The notes under the pieces: model-generated
The model's input: only the letters and a program-made list of their open reading frames with translations
The model's database searches: none
What the model was told of the DNA's origin: nothing
From: Phycisphaeraceae bacterium
Lineage (GTDB): Bacteria > Planctomycetota > Phycisphaerae > Phycisphaerales > UBA1924
NCBI GenBank assembly: GCA_019636495.1
Contig: JAHBXL010000021.1
Location: forward strand, 1 to 64,000
Reading direction: 5' to 3'
DNA length: 64,000 nucleotides
In this document: one piece after another, positions 52,444 through 60,658 of the stretch
How the letters are laid out: every line of letters starts with the position of its first letter
How positions within the stretch are numbered: position 1 is the first letter of the stretch
Program-made: the position numbers and the translations under genes

Positions 52444-53916
52444 TTGGACGTGACGGCCCTGAGCATGACCGACCTTGCGGACGCGATCGCGCACAAGCGT
52501 GTGAGCGCAGAGGAAGCGGCCCGCGCGAGCCTGGATCGCGCTGCGAAGTGCGAGCCCGCCCTGCACGCGTTCCTCGAACTGTTCGAGCGCGAGGCGATCG
52601 AGCAGGCCCGCGCGATCGACGCCCGGCTGGCCAAGCACGAGCACCCCGGTCCGCTGGCGGGTGTGCCCATCGCGCTCAAGGACAACATCTGCCTGTCGTG
52701 GGGCCGCACCACGTGCGGCTCGCGCATGCTCGAGCACTACCGCTCGCCCTACACGGCCACGGCAGCGCAGCGGCTGATCGACGCGGGCGCGGTGATCATC
52801 GGCAAGACCAACATGGACGAGTTCGCCATGGGCAGTTCGTGCGAGAACTCGGCCTTTGGCCCGACGCGAAACCCGTGGGATGTGTCGCGCGTGCCGGGGG
52901 GATCATCGGGCGGGTCCGCCGCGGCGGTCGCCGCGGGGATTGTGCCCGGCGCGCTGGGGTCCGATACGGGCGGATCGATCCGCCAACCCGCGGGCTTCTG
53001 CGGGATCGTGGGGCTGAAGCCGACGTATGGGCGCGTGTCGCGATACGGGCTGGTGGCGTACGCATCGAGCCTCGACCAGATCGGCCCGCTGACACGGAGC
53101 GTGCGCGATGCCGCGCTGCTGATGCAGGTGATGGCGGGGGCCGATGAGCACGATGCGACGGGCTCGCTGCGGGCGATGCCGGACCTGCTGGCCGAACTCG
53201 AGGAGCCGGTCAACCGCCTGAACATCGGCGTGCCGCGATTTGCGCGGTCGGGCACGAACCACGCGGCGGTGGGGGATTCGCTGGAGCGTGCCGCGGCGGC
53301 GCTGAGCGCGGATGGCGCGGTGGTTCGGGACGTGGACCTGCCGCACGCGGGCCACGGCATCGCGGCGTACTACCTGGTGGCGACGGCGGAGGCATCGAGC
53401 AACCTGGCGCGGTTCGACGGCGTTCGGTACGGGCGGCGGGCCGAGGTGCGCGCCGGCGAGGGGCTGGACGACCTGTATTGCCGGTCGCGGAGCGAGGGAT
53501 TCGGCCCCGAGGTTCAGCGGCGGATCATGCTGGGGACGCACGCGCTGTCGAGCGGTTATTATGATGCTTATTACAATACGGCGTTGAAGGCGCGGCGGCT
53601 GATCCGGCGCGATTTTGAAACGGCGTTCGAGACCTGCGACGCGCTGCTGCTGCCCGCCTCGCCGGGTCCGGCGTTCAGGCTGGGCGAGAAGACCAGCGAC
53701 CCGCTGGCGTTGTACCTTGAAGACGTGTACACGGTCGGGGTGAATCTCGCGGGGCTGCCGGCGGTGACGCTGCGGGCGGGCGCGGCGATGGTGGACGGGC
53801 GCGAACTGCCGGTGGGCGTGCAACTGGTGGGCCCGGCGTGGCGCGAGGATCTGCTGCTGCGGATCGCGCGGATGCTGGAGCGGTCGCTGCCGCCGGTCAC
53901 GGTGGCGGCCGTGTGA
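52444..53916 (+). CDS. gatA: Glutamyl-tRNA(Gln)/aspartyl-tRNA(Asn) amidotransferase subunit A
   Basis: Predicted 490-residue amidase subunit that frees ammonia from glutamine for transamidation of Glu-tRNA(Gln). With the TTG start at 52444 the Ser-cisSer-Lys triad falls at K79 (IALKDN), S154 (PGGSSGGS) and S178 (SDTGGSIRQPA), the same numbers I recall for Staphylococcus aureus GatA, which favours this start over GTG at 52450 or ATG at 52465. Other motifs NMDEFAMGSSCENSAFG and GLKPTYGRVSRYGLVAYASS are diagnostic of GatA over other amidases. gatB and gatC are not in the window. It is transcribed away from the kynurenine operon. Confidence 0.95.
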   Translation: MDVTALSMTDLADAIAHKRVSAEEAARASLDRAAKCEPALHAFLELFEREAIEQARAIDARLAKHEHPGPLAGVPIALKDNICLSWGRTTCGSRMLEHYRSPYTATAAQRLIDAGAVIIGKTNMDEFAMGSSCENSAFGPTRNPWDVSRVPGGSSGGSAAAVAAGIVPGALGSDTGGSIRQPAGFCGIVGLKPTYGRVSRYGLVAYASSLDQIGPLTRSVRDAALLMQVMAGADEHDATGSLRAMPDLLAELEEPVNRLNIGVPRFARSGTNHAAVGDSLERAAAALSADGAVVRDVDLPHAGHGIAAYYLVATAEASSNLARFDGVRYGRRAEVRAGEGLDDLYCRSRSEGFGPEVQRRIMLGTHALSSGYYDAYYNTALKARRLIRRDFETAFETCDALLLPASPGPAFRLGEKTSDPLALYLEDVYTVGVNLAGLPAVTLRAGAAMVDGRELPVGVQLVGPAWREDLLLRIARMLERSLPPVTVAAV

Positions 53917-53960
53917 GGTCATGGGCGGGTTGTGGTAGAGTGTGGGTCAGGAGTTCGCGC

Positions 53961-54476
53961 ATGCGGTTGCCACGCCTGCTGGCCTATTACCGCGCGTACC
54001 CGGAGTTCGACGGGTACAGCGATGAGCAGTGCCGCAAACTGCTGCTGCAGGCGCGGCTGCGGCGCGGCGATGCGGCGTGGGTGCTGCCGCTGCTGGCGGC
54101 GGGCGGGTTCGCGGCGGCGTGGTCGGTTATCGCGCTGGGGCTGGTTCGCATCGCGGCCGCGCTGCTCGGGCTGACGCTGACGGGCGAGTCCACGCTGCTG
54201 GGGGTGTTCATGTTCGTGACGCCCGCGTTCATCGTGGTGTACTCGTGGGTGCGGCGGTCGATGCTGGTGCGGTCGGTTCGTCGGCTGGTGAACCGCGCGG
54301 CGTGCCCGTTCTGCGAGTTTTCGCTGGTGGGGTTGCCGGTGAAGATCAACACGGTTCGCTGCCCGGAGTGCGGCGAGAAGGTGCGGCTGAGCGAGCACGG
54401 GATCCGTCATGAGGATCTTCGGCCCGGTCTGCCCTACCCGCCCTCATCGGCGGGAGAGTGGGCGCGCCGCGCGTGA
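53961..54476 (+). CDS. Zinc-ribbon membrane protein, copy 1
   Basis: Predicted 171-residue membrane protein of unknown function. Two transmembrane helices (about residues 37-65 and 75-95) are followed by a cytosolic zinc ribbon CPFC-EFSLVGLPV-x-x-x-x-x-RCPECG (about 115-138). The N-terminus MRLPRLLAYYRAYPEFDGYS is shared with the next gene, its paralogue. AGGAG lies eight bases before the ATG. It follows gatA by 44 bases and its stop overlaps the start of the paralogue. Confidence 0.75.
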   Translation: MRLPRLLAYYRAYPEFDGYSDEQCRKLLLQARLRRGDAAWVLPLLAAGGFAAAWSVIALGLVRIAAALLGLTLTGESTLLGVFMFVTPAFIVVYSWVRRSMLVRSVRRLVNRAACPFCEFSLVGLPVKINTVRCPECGEKVRLSEHGIRHEDLRPGLPYPPSSAGEWARRA

Positions 54477-55045
54477 GAGTTCCGCTTTCCAAGATCTACC
54501 GCGCGTTTCCGGAGTTCGATCCGTTCCCGGATGCGGAGTGCGAGCGGTACATCCGCTATGCGTACCAGCAGGCGCGGATGCGGATCGGGTGCATCCCGTT
54601 GGTGGTGTTTGTGGTCTCGCTTCCGTTGTACGCCGTTTTGCTGAGCGCTTCGGTGGCGGGGCTGATGTACGTGGGGATCGAACTGCCGGAGGGGTATCTG
54701 ATTGTCCCGGTGCTGCTTAGCGCGAGCGTGGTGGGCGTGCCCGCGTTGCTCGCGTTGCTGTCGCGCGACGTGGTGCTGCGGCGCGTGCTGAAGGACCGGC
54801 TGCGCACGGCGCGCTGTCCGAACTGCGAGTTCAGCCTGCTCGGGTTGCCGGTGGTCGAGGGCGCGACGAGGTGCCCGGAGTGCGGCACGCAGATCGTGCT
54901 GAGCATGCACAACCTGACGCCGCGGGACCTGGAGATCCGTCGGGAGGAGCAGGACGCGCGGCCGAACGACGCGGAGGCCGCCTGGGAAACTCCGGGCAAG
55001 CGCGGGGCAACGGAAGGCTCATCGGGCGGCGTCAGGCCTTCTTGA
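54473..55045 (+). CDS. Zinc-ribbon membrane protein, copy 2
   Basis: Predicted 190-residue paralogue of the preceding protein: MRVPLSKIYRAFPEFDPFPD matches MRLPRLLAYYRAYPEFDGYS, then two transmembrane helices (about residues 42-90) and a zinc ribbon CPNCEFSLLGLPV-x-x-x-x-x-RCPECG. The charged C-terminal tail (RREEQDARPNDAEAAW) is longer. GTG at 54473 is the start, because it overlaps the upstream stop as GTGA and aligns with the paralogue; a GTG five codons earlier is possible. The 3' end overlaps the convergent DUF1501 gene by 14 bases. Confidence 0.75.
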   Translation: MRVPLSKIYRAFPEFDPFPDAECERYIRYAYQQARMRIGCIPLVVFVVSLPLYAVLLSASVAGLMYVGIELPEGYLIVPVLLSASVVGVPALLALLSRDVVLRRVLKDRLRTARCPNCEFSLLGLPVVEGATRCPECGTQIVLSMHNLTPRDLEIRREEQDARPNDAEAAWETPGKRGATEGSSGGVRPS

Positions 55046-56333
55046 TCACGTCGAACGGGCGGTACGAGCCTTCGAGAATCTTGCGCGAGTCGGCCCTGAG
55101 CCAGTTTTCGAGAATCGCGGCGTAGACGCCGCGGAAGTCGGTGTTGTACTTGAGGTCGCCCTGGTCGAGGTCGGTGAGCGAGGGGTGTTTTCCGTGGACA
55201 CCGGCCTTGACCATGGGGCCGAAGAGGAACATGGGGGCGGCGGTTCCGTGGTCGGTTCCGCCGCTGGCGTTCTGTGCGACGCGTCGGCCGAACTCGGAGA
55301 AACTCATGGTGAGCACGCGGCCGTCGTTGCCCTGCTTTTTGAGGTCTTCGTAGAAGGCCTTGAGGGATGAGGCGAGCGTGTCCATGAGTTGGGCGTGTCG
55401 GCCCTGCTCGCCGCCCTGGCCGGCGTGGGTGTCGAAGCCGCCGAGGTTGGCGTAGTAGACGCGGGTCTTGAGCCCGGCGCGGATCATGCTGGAGATCATC
55501 TGCAACTGGCGCGAGAGTTCGTTGTTGGGGTAGGTCGAGAGGGGGCGCTGCGCGACGGCGCGGCGGATCTGCTCGCTGGAGATCTGCGCATCGAGCGCGG
55601 TGCGCATGAGGAATCCGGCGTTGGTGTCGGAGGAAACGCCTTCGACGACGCCGCGACGGTTGATCTGCTCATAGGGATCGTCAAGGGAGGCGTGGACATC
55701 TTTTCCGAGCCAACGGAAGAGGTTGGGGTCCTCGAAGCCGATGGCGCGCGACAGGCGGCCCTGCATGGCGAGCGGGGCCTCGCGTCCGATGGCGATTCCG
55801 GCCATGGGCTCGGGCTCGGGCTTGCCGCCGTCTCCGACTCCGCAGCACTCGGCATCGAAGTAGCGGCCCAGCCAGCCATCGCCGGTGGCGGAGGTATCGG
55901 CGGTGTGCCAGATGTCCATGGACTTGAAGTGGGAGCGGTTGGGGTTGGGGTAGCCCACTCCCTGCACGATCGCGCAGAGCCCCTCGTCGTGCAGGTCCTT
56001 GATGCCGCGCATGTTGGGGTGCAGGCCGATGCCCGCGGTTTTGTTGAGGCGCAGCACGTTGTTTTCGCGGATGCCGATGGAGGGGCGGGCGCGGTAGTAG
56101 TTCGCATCGCCGAATGGGACGACGCTGTTGAGGCCGTCGTTTCCGCCGCCGAGTTGCACGACGACGAGGATGTGGTCGGTCGGCACGCCGGGGATGGCGG
56201 TCATGAAATCGGCGGGCATGGGCAGGCCGAGCGCGGAGCGGTTGATGAACGCGGGGACGGTGACCGCCGCGGAAGTGAGCACCAGCCCTGTCGAGAGGAA
56301 CTGCCGGCGTGTGAAGGCGATGGGGTCGGACAT
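55032..56333 (-). CDS. DUF1501 protein with Tat signal
   Basis: Predicted 433-residue exported protein of the DUF1501 family, abundant in planctomycetes and found beside DUF1800 proteins. Tat-type leader: TRRQFLSTGLVLTSAAVT. Motifs LVVVQLGGGNDGLNSVVPFGD, HPNMRGIKDL, GVGYPNPNRSHFKSMDIW, LGGFDTHAGQGG, TMSFSEFGRRVAQNASGGTDHGT and APMFLFG match the sulfatase-like alkaline phosphatase fold of this family; the metal-binding residues are probably in GGNDG and TDHG. Substrate unknown. It lies 43 bases after the DUF1800 gene in the same direction. Confidence 0.92.
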   Translation of the reverse strand: MSDPIAFTRRQFLSTGLVLTSAAVTVPAFINRSALGLPMPADFMTAIPGVPTDHILVVVQLGGGNDGLNSVVPFGDANYYRARPSIGIRENNVLRLNKTAGIGLHPNMRGIKDLHDEGLCAIVQGVGYPNPNRSHFKSMDIWHTADTSATGDGWLGRYFDAECCGVGDGGKPEPEPMAGIAIGREAPLAMQGRLSRAIGFEDPNLFRWLGKDVHASLDDPYEQINRRGVVEGVSSDTNAGFLMRTALDAQISSEQIRRAVAQRPLSTYPNNELSRQLQMISSMIRAGLKTRVYYANLGGFDTHAGQGGEQGRHAQLMDTLASSLKAFYEDLKKQGNDGRVLTMSFSEFGRRVAQNASGGTDHGTAAPMFLFGPMVKAGVHGKHPSLTDLDQGDLKYNTDFRGVYAAILENWLRADSRKILEGSYRPFDVIKKA

Positions 56334-56376
56334 GGTGAGGCTCCAGTGGGCCGGATCGCAGACGAACGGGGGTGGG

Positions 56377-57996
56377 CTAGCAGAGTTGGTATTCGGGCAT
56401 GGCGGTCACGAGCAGCAGCAGGGCGGTGACGGTTTCGGGCGTGATGCGGCCGCCGTGCTGGTGGAGGAACGAGGTGAGTGTTTCGCGGTTCCGGGGCGTG
56501 TTGTTGCCGAGGGTGAACCGGAGCACATAGTCGGCGACGGCGTCGGGCTCGATGGTCGCGCCGGAGTCTCGCAGGTCGGCGAGCAGGTCCGACGGGTCGT
56601 ACTTCTCAACGTCACGGAGCGCATCGCGCCGGCCGGCGGGCAGTTGCCCGGTGAGGAGGAAGCAGAGGATGTTCTGGCGGGTGTAGAGCGTGCTGGTGTT
56701 GATCCAGGCGCGGCCGCCATCCCAGCCCTTGACGCTGGGGGGGAAGAAGAGGTTCTGGCCCATGAGGCCGAGGGCATCGGCGAGAACGCCGATGTCGCGC
56801 ACGGGGGTGTTGAGCGAGCGGACCGCGCCGACGACCAGTTCGGTCGGCGACTTGATCACCTCGTTCATGAGCGCGGGCTCGTAGAAGTGCTCGGACAGGA
56901 GCAACTGGCGCAGCACGGGGCGGATCGCGTAGCGCGAGGAGACCATCGTCGCGGCGAGGCGGCGGATGACGGCGTCGGCGGGGCCATCGACCTCGGGCCG
57001 GCCGGTGGGGAAGTCTGCCGCGAAGAAGCGGTACAACTTCCGGGCCATGAAGCGGGAGCACGCGGGCTGCTTGAGGATGGCGCGGACAAAGCCGTCGCCG
57101 TCGAGTGCGCCGCGTTCGCCGAGGATGACCTTGGGCCCGTCGTCGTGGTTGTTGCGCTGGAAGACGAACTCGTCGTCGTTGAAGGTGTAGCCGGTGAGCG
57201 CGCGGGCGCCTTCCTTGATGTCCTGCTCGGTGTAGTTGCCGACGCCGAGGCTGAAGAGTTCCATCAGTTCTCGGGCGAGGTTCTCGTTGGGGCGGCCCTT
57301 GCGGGAGTCGTTGTTGTCGAGGTAGGCGATCATCGCGGGGTCGCGGATGATGGCGAAGAGCAGGTCTCCGAAGTTGCCCGTGGCGTTGCGGCGGAACAGA
57401 TCGTTCTGCCGGAACATGTGGTAGGAATCTTCGATGGTGCGGTAGGAGGTCGCGAAGTGCCCGTGCCAGAAGAGTGTCATTTTCTCTTCGAGCGGTCGCG
57501 GCGTCTCGATCATGCGTTTGAGCCACCACCGCTGGATTTTTCGCATCTGCTCGCGGTCGTTCTGCTCGGCGCGCTGCCGCTGGGCGCGGAGGCGATCGAC
57601 GGCGGCCTCGTCGCCGCGCATTCGGGCGCGGGCGATCTCGCCGCGCTCCTCGGCGTTCATGGGGCGCATGATGTCGCGGTCGAAGAGCGTGCCCTTCACG
57701 TCCTCGGTGGGGATGGCGTCGTAGTTGAGGAGGTAATCGACGGATCGCTCGGGCCCCCACGAAGCGAGCGTCTGGATCTGCTGGGGCGTGCCGCCGAAGC
57801 CGGCGCGCCACAGAAGGTGGCGGGCCTGCTCGAAGCCGAAGTCGCGGGCGCGGATGGGGGCGAGGGACGAACTGATGGGCCTGCCGCGGACTCGCCGCGC
57901 AGAACCGCCACCCGGGTCATCCGGGGGCGATGCCGGCCCAGTTGCGGCGGGCGTTGCGGGCGGGACCATGGGACGTCCAAACAGGTGACGCGGCAT
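56377..57996 (-). CDS. DUF1800 family protein
   Basis: Predicted 539-residue protein, family partner of DUF1501. Motifs: HLLWRAGFGGTPQQI, MTLFWHGHFATSYR, NENLARELMELFSLGVGNYTEQDI, ALTGYTFND, HDDGPKVILGERG, FMARKLYRFF and PPSVKGWDGGRAWINTSTL. It is conserved with DUF1501 across Planctomycetes and many other phyla; the role is unknown, perhaps export or modification of DUF1501. The N-terminus (about 60 residues) is Pro-rich and lacks a clear Tat signal. GGGAG lies eight bases before the ATG at 57996. Confidence 0.9.
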   Translation of the reverse strand: MPRHLFGRPMVPPATPAATGPASPPDDPGGGSARRVRGRPISSSLAPIRARDFGFEQARHLLWRAGFGGTPQQIQTLASWGPERSVDYLLNYDAIPTEDVKGTLFDRDIMRPMNAEERGEIARARMRGDEAAVDRLRAQRQRAEQNDREQMRKIQRWWLKRMIETPRPLEEKMTLFWHGHFATSYRTIEDSYHMFRQNDLFRRNATGNFGDLLFAIIRDPAMIAYLDNNDSRKGRPNENLARELMELFSLGVGNYTEQDIKEGARALTGYTFNDDEFVFQRNNHDDGPKVILGERGALDGDGFVRAILKQPACSRFMARKLYRFFAADFPTGRPEVDGPADAVIRRLAATMVSSRYAIRPVLRQLLLSEHFYEPALMNEVIKSPTELVVGAVRSLNTPVRDIGVLADALGLMGQNLFFPPSVKGWDGGRAWINTSTLYTRQNILCFLLTGQLPAGRRDALRDVEKYDPSDLLADLRDSGATIEPDAVADYVLRFTLGNNTPRNRETLTSFLHQHGGRITPETVTALLLLVTAMPEYQLC

Positions 57997-58162
57997 GGGC
58001 GGCACTCCCTCGTGTTCGATACGTCGGCCAAACGCCCACGGTATCACGGAATTGCCGGGTTCCCGCGAGTAATTCGGGGCGGCGGGCGCATTTCGCCCGG
58101 TTTATCGAACCATCCGCGGCGAGACCGCTCGTCCTCGCGGAGAAACGGTCGATCGGCCCGTC

Positions 58163-59566
58163 TCAGGCCGTGGCGCGGCGGAGGATCCACCGCGACCAGA
58201 CAAAGCCGAGCGCGGCGAGCGCGACCAGCGCGGCGCCGTTGGCCTGGTGGGCGGTCCGGATGAGCGCCTCCAAAGGCGATGCGGCGGTCCGATGTTCTCC
58301 GCCGACGAAGAACGCCGCCCACCCGAGGGCGAACTGCAGGCCGACGACGATGACCATTCCCCAGCCGATGCGGCCGAGGGTGCAGGCGAGATCGACCGCG
58401 CCGGGCTCGTTGCCGAGCGGGGCGGGCTGGCCCTCTTCGGCGGGCCGGGTGAGCGCCATCGCGGCGAAGCCGGCCAGCAGCGCCAGCAGCACGATGACGA
58501 GGGAGAAGCCGGCGTGTGTCCAAAGAGCGTGGCCGCTGCGCATGTGGCGGTACATCGCGCCGAAGACCAGTTGGAGGATGAGCGCGTGCGTGAAGCCGGT
58601 GGCGAAGGCCTTGAAGCGCCGGTGCGCGCGGTTGGGGGGAACGCGGAGCGCGGATTTGAAGAGAGGCGAGAGCGCGGCCGCGAGGGCGACGATCACGCCA
58701 AACACCACCTGGGCGAGCACGCCGTGCAGCATGGCCATCGCGCGGTTGTCGCTGGCGGCATCGGTCGAGCCCATGAGGACGCGTCCGCCGCCGATCACGC
58801 CCTGCACGATCACCAGGGCCAGCGCGACGCCCGCCAGCACGCATACCCACCTGCGCCGGTCAACGATCCACACCCACGCCGCGAGAACGACCGTCATCAG
58901 GCCGATGAGCGAGCCGAAGAGGCGGTGCGAATGCTCGAGATAGGTCGCGGCGTCGGAACGCGGCCCGAGCGGGTAGAGGAACATGTTCGAGCCGTAGGTG
59001 TTGGGCCAATCGGGCACGGCCATGCCCGAGTCGGTGCTGGTCACGAGCCCGCCCACCACCAGCAGCGGCACGATGCCCACCGAAACAACGATGCCGAACC
59101 GCGACAGGCTGTCGCTGCCTGCACGCTCGCGCGGCAGAAGCGCGCTGGCGAAGCCGCCGACCAGCCCCAGCAGGGCACCGAGCGCCACGAACCCCGGAAC
59201 GATGAGCCAGACGGGCGGCAGCGCCGAGTTGCCCGGCGCGCCGACCGGGCCTTCGGGCGTGGCGTCGGGCACGATCTTGGAACCAAGGATGAGCAGGCCG
59301 ACCAGTCCGCCGACCACGCCGGAGAGCAGGCCGATGGGGACGCGTCGTGGGTCTCCGACCCAGCCGATCGCCGCGGCGGTTGCGATGACCCAGACGCCCA
59401 GGAGCAAGGGGATGCTCGTGGACTCGGCCATTCCGATCCACGGGAGGTGGGTGATGAACCAAGCGGACCAGACGGCGACCGCCGCGGCAAAGCCAACGAC
59501 GATGGCTCGCCCGGGGAGGCCGCAATGCGACGAATGACCGGGTGTTGGAGGAAGGGAATCAGTCAT
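58163..59566 (-). CDS. ctaA: Heme A synthase, COX15/CtaA family
   Basis: Predicted 467-residue membrane enzyme oxidising heme O to heme A for cytochrome oxidase. About ten transmembrane helices. Heme-ligand candidates: EHSHRLFGSL, MLHGVLAQVVFG, MRSGHALWTHA and IRTAHQANGA. VTSTDSGMAVPDWPNTYG is the family loop. Between the first helices there is an extra segment of about 110 residues (GPVGAPGNSALPP and helices) with three more transmembrane spans, longer than standard COX15 of about 350 residues. Divergent from actA/actB, so respiration genes cluster here. ATG at 59566 has AGCAGGAA before it. Confidence 0.88.
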   Translation of the reverse strand: MTDSLPPTPGHSSHCGLPGRAIVVGFAAAVAVWSAWFITHLPWIGMAESTSIPLLLGVWVIATAAAIGWVGDPRRVPIGLLSGVVGGLVGLLILGSKIVPDATPEGPVGAPGNSALPPVWLIVPGFVALGALLGLVGGFASALLPRERAGSDSLSRFGIVVSVGIVPLLVVGGLVTSTDSGMAVPDWPNTYGSNMFLYPLGPRSDAATYLEHSHRLFGSLIGLMTVVLAAWVWIVDRRRWVCVLAGVALALVIVQGVIGGGRVLMGSTDAASDNRAMAMLHGVLAQVVFGVIVALAAALSPLFKSALRVPPNRAHRRFKAFATGFTHALILQLVFGAMYRHMRSGHALWTHAGFSLVIVLLALLAGFAAMALTRPAEEGQPAPLGNEPGAVDLACTLGRIGWGMVIVVGLQFALGWAAFFVGGEHRTAASPLEALIRTAHQANGAALVALAALGFVWSRWILRRATA

Positions 59567-59596
59567 TTCCTGCTCCGAGGGGTCGTCGCGTCTGGT

Positions 59597-59611
59597 TGAG
59601 ACTGAATCTCA
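59597..59611 (+). promoter_or_regulatory. Fur-like 7-1-7 inverted repeat before actA
   Basis: TGAGACT-G-AATCTCA fits the TGAnAAT-n-ATTnTCA half-site plan with one arm mismatch. It lies in the divergent ctaA/actA region, 25 bases upstream of TTGACA (59636-59641), which has no good -10. Iron control of a heme-rich complex would make sense. Confidence 0.35.
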
Positions 59612-59791
59612 TTTGAGAATGATGGCTGTCTCGCCTTGACAGAGTAGGAACATACCTGCGAGACTTCCTGCCTGACCGCAAATCTTGCTCTTGAGCGGGA
59701 ATGCGCGGTCGATAACGGAGCCCGTTTGACGGGACGGCGCGGCGGCCCAGCCGCGTCGGCGGCGCAGCATCAGGCTGGAGGAAGCACACAC

Positions 59792-60592
59792 GTGTCCACC
59801 ATCTTCCCGAAGTGGTTCAACAAACTGCCGCCGTTGATTCTCGCGGGTGTTCTCGGCGGCGGGAGCGCGGCGGTCGCGGGCGTGTGGTACTACGCGACGC
59901 CGAAGTTCTGGCGAGTCGGGTACATGCCTTCGCAGCCGTTCCTGACTTCTGACTATGAGGATGTGCTGTATCGCGAGGCCAACCCTCGAGTGCCGGGGGT
60001 GACCTATCCCGGGTTCAGCCACCAGATTCACGCGGGCAAACTGGGGATGGACTGCCGCTATTGCCACAGCCACGTGGAGGAGTCGCCGGAAGCGAACATC
60101 CCCAGCGCGAGCACGTGCATGGGCTGCCACGCCGAGGGCCACGTGGATGAGAAGTTCGCGCGGCCGGCGCACCTGCGGTTCGTGCGTGACGCGTGGGCGA
60201 ACGATGAATCGATCCAGTGGCGCCGGGTGCACAAGTTGCCGGACTACGTCCGCAACTTCCCGCACAACGTTCACATCAACGCGGGTGTGTCGTGCTTCTC
60301 GTGCCACGGCAACATCATGGAGCAGGAGGTCGTGCACCAGGTCGAGCCGCTCTCGATGAGTTGGTGCCTTGACTGCCACCGCAACCCGGAGCCGCACCTG
60401 GTGCCGCGGGACAAGGTGACGGACCTGTACTGGGTCCGCAACCAGTTCCGGAGCACGAAGTTGCTGAACACGGCGAGCAGCGGGCTGGGCGGTCTGGACT
60501 CGGGCACGCCGGGCGGCGCGGCGCTGTTGAACGGCCTTCGCGAGCACGATCTGCACCTGCTGCCGGAGAACTGCGGCGCCTGCCACTACTGA
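59792..60592 (+). CDS. actA: Alternative complex III subunit ActA, pentaheme cytochrome c
   Basis: Predicted 266-residue membrane-anchored cytochrome, entry point of electrons into alternative complex III. An N-terminal transmembrane helix (PPLILAGVLGGGSAAVAGVW, about residues 12-31) leads to a periplasmic domain with five heme sites: CRYCH, CMGCH, CFSCH, CLDCH and CGACH. The start codon is GTG at 59792 with GGAGG about ten bases before it; in-frame sequence upstream is not protein-like. actB follows after 66 bases. Confidence 0.93.
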   Translation: MSTIFPKWFNKLPPLILAGVLGGGSAAVAGVWYYATPKFWRVGYMPSQPFLTSDYEDVLYREANPRVPGVTYPGFSHQIHAGKLGMDCRYCHSHVEESPEANIPSASTCMGCHAEGHVDEKFARPAHLRFVRDAWANDESIQWRRVHKLPDYVRNFPHNVHINAGVSCFSCHGNIMEQEVVHQVEPLSMSWCLDCHRNPEPHLVPRDKVTDLYWVRNQFRSTKLLNTASSGLGGLDSGTPGGAALLNGLREHDLHLLPENCGACHY

Positions 60593-60658
60593 CCGGACAC
60601 ATCGAACTCGAACCTTCGGCGAGACCCCGATCGGACCTCGCGACACGGATCACACGCG

